A stretch of 64,000 bases of DNA from Plasmodiophora brassicae (GCA_036867785.1 CP145409.1:1426001-1490000); one strand, 5' to 3'; positions 23,079 to 34,978 are shown, counted from the first letter of the stretch. The notes: generated by a model not told the origin, from the sequence alone. Numbers and translations are program-made.

Positions 23079-24268
23079 TCAGAGCGGAAGGGACAGGCGT
23101 CGTCTGGCTTGGCAGCTGGCAGCACGATCGGGGCCCGTTCGCGTGACGAACGCGTCGTCCAGTGACGCACCTGGGCCGCCTGGTCGAGCGTCGCAGGCGG
23201 CGTTGCCGATGCCCTGCTTGTGATAGCCGTTCATGCAGTGCTGGCATCTGCAACGATCCGTGCAGGGACGCCCGGCCTGGAAGCATTCGCAGTACCTCTT
23301 CTGGCACCGGCTCTGGCGGCAATTGCACCCGCGACCGTCAAGCCCGGCCCGTGATCGGACGGCTCTCGACTGGTCGTCGTCGCCCTGGGTGGGTGCATTG
23401 GCGAACGCTTCCGGGTTCCGTTCGACGATGGCACCGATGGCCGCCAGCCTCCTCTGGTCGTCCACCGCGCCGTTCGAACACGATTGGCACTGGCAGTCGG
23501 GCGTACAGAGCTGGCCGCGGGCGAAGCACTGCACCGAATGTCACACGAACATGAGACGGTGCAGACCCAGGGCGGCGGTACCTCGCAGTACAGGCGAACG
23601 CATTGTGATTTCTTGCACCGGCAGGGGCGGGTCGTAGGCGTGGCCTTGCTGGCAACGGCAGGTAGGGTGGGGACCGGAACGACGGGGGCCAGGAGATCAG
23701 CAGGTGGCGGTGCTTGGACGTCCACAACGTCGGCTGTCAGGCCAATAGCGTCGAGTGTGGCACCCGTGTATAGGTCGTCGGGCTGTCGTCGCTTGCGTGC
23801 TGGACTGATGGGCGTCAGCTGGGTATGCAGAGCGTTGTCGCCCTGTGTGAACTGGAGCCGGGTTGCGGTCCTGGCGTTCGTTGACGGCGCTGGTAGGGGG
23901 TCGGCGGCGGCGGACACAGGTCGGCGAGTTTGGTGGCGCAGGCGGCCGCCGATCGTGAACGAACGACGCAATGGCCTGGAACGAGCCGTCGAACGTGTCG
24001 GGGAACCCGTCAGACAGAGCATGCGTCGGGCCACAGACGATGACGATGGCGTGGGCGTGAACTTGGCGGGCGATGGCGTCCCGTACAAGTCGGCGGCGAT
24101 GGGCGTCGGGGAAACGGGCGCGGCTGCCCACCACAACGGCGATGGCACCAGGGCGCCTCTTAGGCGGTCACCTGTCGCTGGCGGAAGAACCGCCGACTGG
24201 GACGGTGGCGGCGTACCTGGCGGCGGCATCGCATTGCCGTCTACGAACGATGAGAGCACAGTGGACAT
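23079..24268 (-). CDS. Tesmin/TSO1-like CXC (CRC) DNA-binding protein, LIN54-like
   Basis: ATG at 24266-24268. Exon 1 (24268-23582) is a Pro/Ser/Thr-rich N-terminus ending in the first CXC half-motif (CRCKKSQCVRLYCE). A 53-nt GT-AG intron (23529-23581) splits this motif exactly, and exon 2 resumes with CFARGQLCTPDCQCQSC. After a ~45-residue linker comes the second CXC motif, GCNCRQSRCQKRYCECFQAG then C...CRCQHC. Paired CXC motifs bind the CHR element, and LIN54 is the DNA-binding subunit of the MuvB/DREAM cell-cycle complex; TSO1 proteins are plant relatives. Length about 378 aa with both zinc motifs complete. Which of these roles applies here is inference. Confidence 0.88.
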
Positions 24269-24468
24269 GATGAGGGCCAGGGGGCAACGTGGGGCCTCGG
24301 GGATCGTCCCTTGGCCCCCACGTTGACGTACAATGACGGACAGTCAAGATGATATGATAGCGGGTCCCGCGGCGGCCGCAAACGTGACGTCGCCCTCACC
24401 GGCACAGCAACGGGCGGATCATCTCAGAATTGTTCAGTGCTCCGCGAAATACGTGTATCTCGGTGCGC

Positions 24469-26093
24469 CTAGGCGTTATTGATGTCTAGCTGATCGCTGG
24501 CCCAGAACTGGTCCTCCAGTGACCGCAGGAGCGTGTCCGTGACCTTGAAGGACATGCCCCGGGCCAGGATGTCGTCAATCGAGCCGAACAATGACGACGC
24601 GGGGCGCTTCTTGATCTCTTGGACGATCTGCTCAAATTCCATCACCGTTAGGTATGGAGCCGCATTCGCCAGCGCGCCCAGAGCCACACGGAAGATCTGC
24701 TTCCAACCCTGTGGCAGACGTATTGTCAGATGGCGATCTGGGGAGGGGGCCCTCCGTTCCCAGTTTGCCGGCGCCTACCCTGAGGATGAACAAGTCCCAG
24801 ACGCGGCCAGCATCTTCAATCGACAGCGTATACGTGAATAGTGATATGAACCATTCGGACGCGTATAGTTCCATCTTGACGCCCTCGTTGGAGAAGTGCA
24901 TGTGAAGTTCCTAATACGGAGCCAAGCTTAGAACGCGTATCGTGTAGCGGCATGGTATTTGAAAGAGGCAGCGTACGGGTAGATTCATGGCAAGCAGGTG
25001 GTCCAGCTGCCAGAGGCACAGGCACAAGTGCGGCAGGCCGTGCACATACATCCATCGATACCCGTAATCACGCATGACAATATCCAGCAGGACGAACGCT
25101 CGTGTCTCGTTCGTGATGGAGAGAAGGAACGCCGCCAAGTAGTTCATGCCCTGGCAGTATCCAACCTGACACGCACACGGCGATGATAAGGACGCAGATA
25201 CTGTCGAACGACGTCGGTGCGATCGACCCATTACCTGAGGGTCCATGATTGCATAGCAGCGCAGCAGCCGATACAGGGCATCGGGGGCAGCCGGTTGACT
25301 TGTAAACGTGACTTCATCTGGCATGGTCCTGAAGATCTGTGCGGCACCACGACCCGGTCAGTGTCCCGCCGGGATAGTGAGCAGTAGTCGACGCACGTCT
25401 CGACGTATGCGCATGCAATGATCAGCAACCTCAGGTGGGTCTTGGTCGATCGCCATCAGTTGCTGTACGACAACCACAGGTCAGACGCAGGACGCGCGGG
25501 CCGGCATATGAGTATGGGGCCACCTACACAGTACATATGCGCAATCTCACTGGATCGGGCATCAGCGGCTCCGATCAGGTACATCCTGTTGCAGGTGGAA
25601 CTGTCAAGGGCAACGTGCTGATCGTACGGCGAACGCACGTATACCATGCATGGAAGCGACACGGTTGCAGGTCGCCCCTGCGGACGCATTGCTTGATGAA
25701 TGGCGCGTACCGCAGCAGGGATGTCATAGCCACGTTCCACGTGTGGTTCACGCGGCACAGGACGACACAGTCGCGCATGGACAGGTAGGCGACGATCGAC
25801 GCCAGTGCCTCGGAGGACAGCGGCAACATGTCGCCGACCGGCATCTGGACAGGCTGACGATGCAAAACCGGTACTCGTGGCGCTGGCCTGAAACGATAAT
25901 TATCGCATTCGCTGATGGACAGGGCCGTGCGACGTAGGCGATGTGGGGCGCGACGACGCCTGCGCTCCTCGTCGCGACTGTTCCGCCTCGTCTCCTGCAC
26001 GATCAGGGCGCTGCCAGCGGCAACGGCAATCAGCCCCAATGTCGCCAGGGCCAATCCGGCGGCGGCCGCCCCTGCACCGCGCTCGTTCGTCAT
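24469..26093 (-). CDS. TM-anchored F-box plus TBC (Rab-GAP) domain protein
   Basis: ATG at 26091-26093. Order: hydrophobic segment (GLALATLGLIAVAAGSALIV), an Arg-rich stretch, an F-box (LPLSSEALASIVAYLSMRDC), directly followed by the TBC start FIKQCVRRGDLQPCRFHAWY. Later exons give CMRIRRD / IFRTMPDEVTF (the IxxDxxR arginine finger, split by a 60-nt intron), VGYCQGMNYLAAFLL (the YxQ glutamine finger), LHMHFSNEGVKMELYASEWF, AGRVWDLFILR / GWKQIFRVALGAL, ending near 24469. Splice phases agree at four junctions. Both catalytic fingers are present, so it should accelerate GTP hydrolysis on a Rab at a membrane, and the F-box may link it to an SCF ubiquitin ligase. The junction between the F-box exon and the next one (about 25440-25575) is not fully resolved; two adjacent genes is the alternative. 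Confidence 0.78.
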
Positions 26094-26493
26094 GTCGCAT
26101 ACGACAGGCGCGTCACCGTGACAAGTGCTGAACTGCGACGCGGAACTTCCGCCGCCGACTCCGCCGCTGCAAACGTCGGCAGAGACAGCTGCCACCAGGG
26201 GCCGGGCACGGGGCCCCAGCCCCAGGAAACTGCGATACGATCGATACCTTCCTGACGCGTGCCGCCCCTGGCTCGGTGACGCTGCGCACGGGCCTGCGTT
26301 GTCCTCTGGTTCAGCCCGCGCGCCTGTGTCTTCCATGCATACACCTCCTTGGTAGGTACATGCGTATGCAGGGTGCAGCGTGTCGCAGCTGGCGGTAGAA
26401 TAGTGCGCGACGCGGTGGGGGGTGCAGCTGCCTCGGTTCGTGGCGGCGCCGCTGCAACCCATTGTCGGCACTCGCAGGTCACCGACCGCATGC
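26094..26493. other. Divergent intergenic region
   Basis: Lies between two divergently transcribed genes and presumably holds both promoters. No TATA box or other element stands out. Confidence 0.4.
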
Positions 26494-29400
26494 ATGGCCC
26501 CGGGCCATCAGCAACTGGCGGCGCACCTGTGCAATGCGTCGACGACCACATGTACCACTGTCCGACGCCATGTCGCGCGGCGCTTGCGCCATCCCGGCGG
26601 CGGCGACGGCTCCCGCCACCACCCGCAGGCAGCCGGCGGCCTCGTTGGCCTACTGGGGCGTCTGCCTGTCGACGACCTGCCCCGTGTCGTACCGAGGACC
26701 GTCGGTTTGCTGGACGATGCGCAACGGCTGCAGGTGCTGCGTATCCTGGTCGGGCGGTCCGTGTCGCTCGGGCAGGCCTACCTTCGACTGGCAATGCGAT
26801 CTCCATCATCCCATGCCCTGTCCATCATGGTGAACGCCTGCTGGCGCACGGGGAACGCCCATGCCGCGTTGCATCACGCACTGGAACTGGTCGCAGGTCG
26901 GTGCACCTGTGTCCTGTGCCAATTGTATTCGTGAGCTGACCTATACGTGGCAGTGCACGGGTGCCGTCCGACGCGCAACGTCCTAACGACAATGATACGG
27001 GCCGCTGGCCTGTGCCGACGACCTGACATGATTGACGCCCTGTGGGACCTCAGGCGTAACGTGCTGCGATCCGCTTCAACGGTCGTGCCGCCTGCTGATG
27101 AAGTTTCTGGCGCCTGCAGGGTCGTATGGGATCAGGGCCGACGCGCGCATGCATGCTGGACGATTACGCGCGCTGGCCGACGCGCTGCCCCACGACCTGC
27201 TGGCACCCGTGATCGATCAGTGCAAAGCCGAGATGGACGCGGATGACGTGTCCTCTGACCTGCACGTGTACGGCGCCCTGATCGCCGCCGTAGCCCGATT
27301 GCCAGTATCATCGTCCCGAATCGACGTCATGTTTGCCGAGCTGTTATGCAGTACGTTGTCCATACTCGAACTCGTGGGATGCATTGCCTGAGCACGCTCC
27401 CCTGCTTGTCTGCCAGGTGGCCTGACCCCGGGTATCCAACTGTACAACGTCCTGCTGGACGCGTTTGCCCGTCAGAACCAGGTCGATCGTGTCATGGCCG
27501 TCGTCGAACGCATGCGCCAGAGCGAGCTGACGCCGACCGTGTTCACGTATTCCATCACGTCGCATTGCCTGGCCAGGAACGGCGCCGTGCACGAGTGCCG
27601 CCGCGTTCTTGACGCCATGGTCCATAACGGTACACCGCCCCGCCCATCCGTGCATGCTCGCGACCTGCTTCCTAACCCGGCTGACGTTCAGGGGTGCGAC
27701 CGAACGGCGTCACCTTGTCGGGCATCGTGTCTGGTCTGTCGCAGGCCGGCCTGCACCGCTATCGGTACAGCCTGGTATGTCACGTGTACGACCTATGGGA
27801 GTGCACGCAGGGGCCTTCATCGGCATCCGAATGGGATCCCCTGGCGCGCTCCATCCTAGTTCGCGCGTTGCTGCATGGGCCCGGCCAACCCAGGCGTATA
27901 GACGACGCTCATGCCCTGGTGCGTCAGTCGTATGCGGTTACCCAGCGGCCGCCCGCCATCTACGAGGTTCGTGCGCTGGCAACGTCGTCCGACCTTGGTC
28001 CGTTCCTTGTCGCCCGGTTCGGCCCTGATTCCTACCTGTATCGCGCGGCCCTACGTCATGCCATCCGCAACGATCGGCTCGACGTCTGTGATCGGATCGT
28101 GACCATCGTCAGCCGGCAGCGTGCCACATTGGGTATGGCCGTCTTGCCCGAGACCTGTCCCGTACCTGTTTGCTGACGCGTCGTCGCAGATAACCGTACT
28201 TTGCGCATCCTGCTGGTCTACCTGATCAACCGCCTGTGCACCTACCCGTTGTCGTTGCGCTTGCTTGACGCCTGTATCGGCTGCCTGACGTATGGCCATA
28301 GGTACTCTCCAGCGCTGAGTGACCATGTCCACTGGTTATATGCACTAGGCGTCGTGCCATGGGCGCTGACGGCATCGGTGTCACTCCTGGTCGGTGCGGT
28401 CACGTCAGACGAGCGTATGCCTTCAGAATCGTACGCCACAATGGACCTGCTGACGCCCCTTGAAGCCGGCGCTCTGCTTCGTGTCCTCTCGTGTCGCGAT
28501 GACAGCGACGGCTGTCTGGCGCTGGCCGACCGGCACGGGTACCTGCGTGGCTCGCCCGTCTTCGTCGACCTGTTTGGACGTACCGGTCGTCTGGCTGAAA
28601 TCGACGTCCTGCTGGGCGATGCAAACAACCAGGCGCGTGTCCCGTCGGCCAATTGGTACCGGTTGGCGCGCCGCCTGGCGTACGATGGCCACCTGGGTCG
28701 TGCCGTTCTGGCCATGCGATACGGTCGTGTCGGACGGGGCCCAGTGCCCATGGACGCGCTGGACGCTGTCCTGACCGTCTTGGGTCGGGCGGCCCTGTCG
28801 CGCCAATGCGAGACCTGGTTGCGTCTGGCCCCGTCCGCTGATCTGTCGTCGTACAACCGTCTCATGTTCGCCTACCGATACGATGAGGATGGTGTCACCC
28901 AGGTCCGGGCACGATTGCGAATCCAGGGCCTGCACGAGGACACGTGCACGATGAACATCATGCTGGGCATGGCGACCAGCGCCGACGATGCCACGCGCTT
29001 GTATGACGACATGACGGGGCGCCTGATCCCGCCGGATACCAGGACGTACACTCAGCTCCTCAACGCCCTGCATCGTGACTTCCAGCTCCCACATAGGCAG
29101 CGCTCCACGATCGCCCACTTCATCGTCAGCGAGATCGACAGATCGGGCATGGTAGGCCCTCTGCCGTTGCGCGATCGTGTCATCGCCACAATACCATGCT
29201 AATGTCTGTTGCGTGTGCATAGGTGGTGTCCAGTGATGCGTTCCTGTGTGAGGCGCTGATCAGGGCGCTCGGTCCGGCTGGGTACGACCTCGTCCTGCGC
29301 CGTTATTGGCCGTCGTGCCTGTCGCATCCGGTCAGCGACATCGTCTGGGCGCGTCTGCTGCGTGTGGACCCTCGTCGCACGTCGACGTTGGTGCGCCGGT

Positions 29401-30225
29401 TCATGGATGCCGGCCTACCGCTGACGTCGGCCATCTTCAACGAGCTCATCTTCCGGTGCAGGATGCGATCCGATCTGCCCATGATCGACCGCCTCCTGCA
29501 GCGCATGGACGGCGCTGGCGTGGCGTACACGTTGCACACGTACGCCATGGCCATTGCTGCATTCGGACGGGAGCACCAGGTTGCTCGCGCCGTCCAGCTG
29601 TGGCGTCGCCTGATCGACAGCGGCCACGCGCCATCGGCCCATGTCGTAACGGCGTTGATGGGCGCCCTGGGGCGCGACCATCGTGCTGACCAGGCGCATC
29701 GCCTGTTCCTGCTGACGAAGCCGACCCTTCATGCCCGGGCACAGCCGTCGTTGTACGCTGCCGTCATGCTGTCGCATGCGACCGTCGGCGACCTGGCCGC
29801 CTGCAGGGATCTACTTGACGACGCCAGGCGCGATGGCATCGTCCCCGATATCCACATGATGAACGCGCTCATACGCGCCTGCCGCATGGCGGGCGGCCAG
29901 GCCGCCCTGGCTCAGTGTAGGCGTCCCGTTCTCCTCTGCGTTGTGTCCGCGTCGATTCATCATTGCGCCTTGTTCAGCCATATTCGACCTGATCATGGAC
30001 CTGGGCTTGGCGCCGACCACGACTACCTACAACGACATGTTGCACCTGTATGCCAACCAGGGTGATGCGGAACGCTGCCAGGTCCTCCTGGACCACATGC
30101 GGCAGCACCAGGCGCACCTGCAACCCGATGCTCGAACCTTCCTGCTCTGTGCCCACGCCTACACGGTCCAGGTATCCGCCCAGGGTCGCTCGATGACTCC
30201 CGACATGTACGTCAATGCTTGCTAG
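26494..30225 (+). CDS. Large pentatricopeptide repeat (PPR) protein, several introns
   Basis: First in-frame ATG at 26494. PPR-type helical hairpins run the whole length, for example SPSSHALSIMVNACWRTGN, QLYNVLLDAFARQNQVDRVM, TVFTYSITSHCLARNGAVHE, IFNELIFRCRMRSDLPMIDR, HTYAMAIAAFGREHQVARAV and TTYNDMLHLYANQGDAERCQ. Exons are joined by short GT-AG introns, clearest at about 28131-28189 (preceding the ATAACC acceptor), about 29177-29223 and about 29919-29978 (phase correct). PPR proteins bind organellar RNA and act in its processing, stability or translation. Well over a dozen repeats are readable; exact count and the N-terminal transit peptide are not fixed because several splice sites between 26900 and 28000 are uncertain. 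Two tandem PPR genes cannot be fully excluded. Confidence 0.8.
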
Positions 30226-30784
30226 TAGTAGCAGCTCGAGGGGCGTAGGTTTGCTGATCGCGTGTGCTGTGCAACCAGATCCGATCGCATCTCCCAGCTG
30301 CGCCGCCTGGCCCGAGCCGCGCCCCGCCCTTGCAGGTGAAGCATGTCAGAGGCGGGGGTCCCTGAGCGATCCTCTAATATAGGATTGTGTGTCCATCTAC
30401 CGTATGCAGGTAGCGTAAGTAGGTACTGTACCTACAGCCAGGCGTCCAGGAGACAGGAATAGCTCGGGACGGCTCTTCGAATTCCGACCCCCGACTTGTA
30501 GCTACATGCAGGGGCGACGGTACGGGTACATAGAACTGCTCAGGTAACCAGTGGCTTCTGGCTAGCGTTTATGGGCTTTAATGAGCTGCACTCCACATGG
30601 CGAGGTAAGGGTACTTACTGACCAGATCAGTACGCAGGGTACGAGGGTACTGATCTTATAGTACTTCAACAATGTGGCTCGAGCGTTGAAATGGCAAGGT
30701 GAACTAACTGGATCGTTCCGGGAGAACCCACTAACGCTGAGTGTACACGGGTGAGAACCTCTTATATCCTACCTATTGAGCGAG
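30226..30784. other. Intergenic, nothing recognised
   Basis: About 560 bp without an ORF of note. Contains short palindromes around GGTACTGTACC and an AT-rich patch (TCTAATATAGGA). Confidence 0.4.
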
Positions 30785-31854
30785 ATGGCGAGCATGACGC
30801 CCGTGGAATGGACGGCATCTGCGGTCGGCATTGGTGGCACCGTTGTGGCGACATGTGCGTTCTTGGCCGCCTCCTGTACGGTGGTCACTATGACCCAGGA
30901 GAGAAAGGTCACACTCATGCTGGCATCCATCTTCGGCGCGACATTCTGCAGCGCCATACGTGGGGTCTGCGTAGCGGTTATGTGGCACCTCTATTCGTGG
31001 TCGCCTTCGCAAGCGGACATGTGCAACGTCCTCGCTGGAGGAATCCTCTCCTTCTTTTGTAAGTCTGGCTCCTATTCCTGCGAACGCCCACAGATAACAA
31101 AATGGATCAATTGGGCCTGATAGATACCATGGCTGTCGGATCTGTTCTGCAATTCCTGTACTGCCGTGCGTTGCTGGTCGACGAGAAAGCGGCTTCCACG
31201 TAGTTTATGAAACTGGTCCAGCTCGGGATTTTGGGCGTGTTCCCGTTCGCCATCTTCAATGGTGTTGCGTCAAACGGTCAAGTTAACGATGCGTACCGCA
31301 TATGTGTGCCAAGTAATCCTGTGTACGTGGCGGCCTTGATTGTCCTGGCCAGCGCCACGTTCTCTGTCCTACTGATCTACAAGTTTACAACGTCACTACG
31401 TGAACACCAAGCCCGTATGGCATCGCCGCAGAGTGGCGCGGGCGTCCATGCTCGCAACGACAGGCTGGAGCAGATCGCGCGTCGGAACTTATTCTTCTCG
31501 TCCATTGCACTCGGGTTCACCACCAGCACTATGGTTTGCCTTCTCATCAACAGCATTGTGTTCCCACCGTTCGATCCACTGCATATGGCGATCGAAAATT
31601 TAATTGGCATTGTCGACGTGTCCATCAACTGCATAGTAATCTGCACCTGCTCGAATGTGTACGTGTCACGCACGACCTGGGGTATTTATAATGAATCTGA
31701 ACTGCCATCCGATGCGCCAGGTGGATTCCGTCAGCGCTCAAGGCGAAGATCACTACGATGCAAAAGCAGACGCCGACTACCAAAACGGTGCCGGGCAATG
31801 CCTCAACCACCGGCGGCAGTACCATGGGTTGAGGGCGGCAGTACCATGGGTTGA
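30785..31854 (+). CDS. Seven-transmembrane protein, receptor-like
   Basis: ATG at 30785. Exons 30785-31058, 31124-31176 and 31222-31854 join in phase (introns of 65 and 45 nt), giving about 319 aa. Hydrophobic helices: VGIGGTVVATCAFLAASCTV; TLMLASIFGATFCSAIRGVC; CNVLAGGILSFF; LGILGVFPFAIFNG; NPVYVAALIVLASATFSVLL; FFSSIALGFTTSTMVCLLIN; IENLIGIVDVSINCIVICTC. The long basic loop between helices 5 and 6 and the topology fit a GPCR-like protein; no ligand family recognised. The last exon coincides with the left arm of a 588 bp palindrome, so the final ~15 residues read into the palindrome centre and are probably not the native C-terminus. Confidence 0.65.
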
Positions 31855-32436
31855 GGCATTGCCCGGCACCGTTTTGGTAGTCGGCGTCTGCTTTTGCATC
31901 GTAGTGATCTTCGCCTTGAGCGCTGACGGAATCCACCTGGCGCATCGGATGGCAGTTCAGATTCATTATAAATACCCCAGGTCGTGCGTGACACGTACAC
32001 ATTCGAGCAGGTGCAGATTACTATGCAGTTGATGGACACGTCGACAATGCCAATTAAATTTTCGATCGCCATATGCAGTGGATCGAACGGTGGGAACACA
32101 ATGCTGTTGATGAGAAGGCAAACCATAGTGCTGGTGGTGAACCCGAGTGCAATGGACGAGAAGAATAAGTTCCGACGCGCGATCTGCTCCAGCCTGTCGT
32201 TGCGAGCATGGACGCCCGCGCCACTCTGCGGCGATGCCATACGGGCTTGGTGTTCACGTAGTGACGTTGTAAACTTGTAGATCAGTAGGACAGAGAACGT
32301 GGCGCTGGCCAGGACAATCAAGGCCGCCACGTACACAGGATTACTTGGCACACATATGCGGTACGCATCGTTAACTTGACCGTTTGACGCAACACCATTG
32401 AAGATGGCGAACGGGAACACGCCCAAAATCCCGAGC
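31221..32436. repeat. Palindrome: 588 bp arms, 40 bp spacer
   Basis: 31221-31808 and 31849-32436 are reverse complements with no mismatch seen by eye; the encoded peptides are identical. The spacer 31809-31848 holds a direct repeat of GGCGGCAGTACCATGGGTTG. The outer borders are sharp: the left one lies at the splice acceptor of the last 7TM exon, and the flanks beyond are not reverse complements of each other. Confidence 0.93.
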
Positions 32437-32601
32437 CAGATCGGCAAACCACTTGCTGACCAAACAACAGGCACCGCGCCTAGGTGACTGACGGCCTGTC
32501 AGGCGTCGACGTAACAAGTCGGCGCCGAAGAAGAGTCTGTGCGAGCATTGACACAATGAACCGAAACGTTGCCGATGGTCGACGACTGACGAATCATCCA
32601 T
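31803..32601 (-). pseudogene. Partial second copy of the 7TM gene (3' portion)
   Basis: The right palindrome arm encodes the same last exon on the minus strand, extended upstream into unique sequence (WSASGLPIWLGILGVFPFAI), which forms a fuller fourth helix than in the plus-strand copy. Further upstream, 32640-32500 can be read as an exon-like stretch (FINIVGDAFPLTSNARQYLW) but no first helices are found before the poly-G tract and the next gene. It is therefore probably a truncated paralogue. Confidence 0.55.
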
Positions 32602-32902
32602 AAGTACTGTCGAGCATTACTGGTCAACGGGAAAGCGTCGCCGACGATGTTGATGAAACTACTGGTAGGTAGGTTGGTCGACGTTGACGCGCGGGTTCGG
32701 CAGTGTGGCGCACAGTACGTAGTATTGCGGGGGCCGGGGATGGGGGGGGGGGGGGGGGGGGGGGGGGTCGCCGGCGAACACGCCGAACAGTGTCCAGTGG
32801 AGGGCGTGCAGAGTGCAGACGGGCGCGCGCGGCCTCCCCGCCTGCAGTCCCGCCGTCGGCATCTATATTTGTGCGTAGCGGACGGCGTCGTGGTGGCCGC
32901 CG
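32437..32902. other. Spacer with 26-base G homopolymer upstream of the RBM5/10-like gene
   Basis: A run of 26 G occupies 32742-32767, preceded by GGGGGCCGGGGAT. It lies about 135 bp before the start codon of the next gene and would form G-quadruplexes on the plus strand. Confidence 0.85.
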
Positions 32903-34888
32903 ATGCCAGATCGGCAAATGACGGGCGGCGTGGACGAATTTGGACGCGTGCATCGTGTTCGGCGATCCCGATCCCGATCGCGGTCGCCGCACCGCCGTCC
33001 GAGGCGAAGCCCGTCGCCTGCGGGCGATCGACATCGGGAGCAGTCGCGGTCGCCGCGGCATGGCGCGGCGTCGCCTCCGGGGCGCGAGCGTTCGCGCCGG
33101 TCGCGCTCCGCGGATCGTGAGCGTTCGCACCGGTCGGGAGACGAGCGCGGATCGACAGTTGTGGTCCAAGGCCTGTTACGATCGACCACCGAGGAGGTTA
33201 TTCGTGCGGCGATGGACACGATGGCCCACGTCAAGCGTGTGACACTGGTCGTCGACGAAGCGACGCAGCAATCCATCGGCGTCGCCTGGGTCAAGTTCCT
33301 GTCCCGACACGAAGCGCAAACCGTCATGGATCGTCCCGACCCGGTCGTCATCGATGGGCAGACCTGCACGCTATCCTGGGCCAAACGCGACGCGTCGTCG
33401 TCCTCGGGATCGCATCACCACCACCGATCGTCGTCATCGTCGTCGTCGTCGTCGCGACACATTTCGTCGTCGGCCCTGCAGGAACAGATCGACTGGGCGG
33501 CCGCCTCCGCACAGAAACGCGCCAACGCCGCCGCTGAGGGCGGTGTCGGTCAAGGCCCGCCAGGATACATCTACGATGCCAGCACGGGATACTACAAGGA
33601 CCCGAACGGGGCCGTCTACTACGACCCCAAGACGCTCCTGTTCTACAATGCGGTCACCGCTCTGTACTATCGATGGGATCCGCAGGCCAACTCGTACCAG
33701 GTCGTGGACGTTCAGCAGCAGCAGCAGCAGCAGCAACCACAGCAGCAGCAGCTGCAGCAATCCCAGCAGGAGCAACCCGCTGAGCAACAGCCGTCCGCCC
33801 AGCAGGAGACCACCGAGAGGGCACAGACGCCCGCCCCGAAAGCAAAGGCCAAGTCGACGGCGCCGGCGTCCATCCCGGTCAAGTTCTCCATCCTCGGCAA
33901 GAAGCAATCGAAGGACATGGAGCGGTGGAATCAGAAGAAGACGGAGCTGGTCGCTGCCGATGACGATGCCGGCGTCAGGCACGGCGCTGTCGCGATTCGG
34001 CCGCTGACGAAGACGGCGAAGGCGTTGGTGCAGGACGGGGCGACCGGCGCTGACATTGATCAGCGTCAGCAGCAACAGGCGGCGAGCAATGCGGGCGGTA
34101 CGCGTACGCGCATGTACATCTCTGTGGAGAAGCTCGCCTGCCTGCTGTGCCAGCGCAAGTTCAAGGATGCGGCGACGCTGGCGAAGCATGAACTGCGGTC
34201 GGAGATGCACAAGGCGAACCTGGCCCTGGACGAGTACGCGCAGGTGCAGCGCCTGGAGCGCAGCGCCGCCTCGCTCGGCATCGACCTGCTTCCTGCGTCC
34301 GGTGGGGCGCCCGCCGTCGTCCGTCGCAAGAGGCACCATCAGCAGCAGCATCAGCAGCAGACGCCCAACGATATGAAGGGGTTCGACCGTGGGCACATAC
34401 GGGCACCGTCGTGTGCCATTGCTTCCATTGCACAGTGTTGGTTAACGCTTCCGTTCGTCGTTCTGGCAGTGATTCATTGATCCGGGGCACGGCGTCTGGC
34501 CCGACAAGCGGGGGCCCTGGGCCGCTCGACGAGACCAACGTGGGCAACCGGTTGCTGCAGTCGATGGGATGGAAGGTCGGCGAGGGCCTCGGCAGGAACG
34601 GCACCGGCATGACAGAGAACATTACGGTATGTATGCGGGATCAGCGCCGGCCTGCGCCTGTATTCGCCCACCGAACCAGCCACTGATCACGGGCGACGGC
34701 CGTTTCGTTCGGCGTTGCCATTGTCGTGCGTACAGGCCCATCAGAATGTGGAGCGCGCCGGACTGGGATGCGCGCCGGTGGCGGCACCCGAGATCACCGC
34801 GGGCGATAGTCGCCGCGCGATCGCCGCCAAGTACGCCCTGGCCCGGTACCAGGACGGGCGTCGGGACGGGCACGGGGTCGCCCGCTGA
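32903..34888 (+). CDS. RBM5/RBM6/RBM10-like splicing factor (RS-RRM-OCRE-C2H2-G-patch)
   Basis: ATG at 32903. Exons 32903-34380, 34470-34626 and 34736-34888 join in phase (introns 89 and 109 nt) to give 595 aa. Order: Arg/Ser-rich N-terminus (residues 15-85); RRM (STVVVQGLLRSTTEEVIRAA ... VAWVKF); Ser and His runs; OCRE domain (YIYDASTGYYKDPNGAVYYD, LYYRWDPQANSYQ); polyGln; C2H2 finger (CLLCQRKFKDAATLAKHELR ... H); G-patch (NVGNRLLQSMGWKVGEGLGR) followed by VERAGLG. This domain order is diagnostic of the RBM5/10 group, which acts in the pre-spliceosomal A complex and alternative splicing; the G-patch would activate a DEAH helicase. Only one RRM is seen where animal members have two. Gln and Ser tracts are encoded by CAG and TCG microsatellites. 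Confidence 0.9.
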
Positions 34889-34978
34889 CGTCGACTCTAT
34901 CATACACGACGGGGGGGCGTAGATACATACATGGTTGGGTTGATTCAGCCAGGGGCAGGCGCCGACGTGTGAGCAGAC

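Noticed and set aside
30226-30784. Small ORFs upstream of the 7TM gene
   Set aside because: All are short, begin at non-ATG codons or lack any recognisable feature.
32624-33169. Arg-rich minus-strand ORF over the RBM gene start
   Set aside because: Antisense of the RS-rich region and the G tract; composition only.
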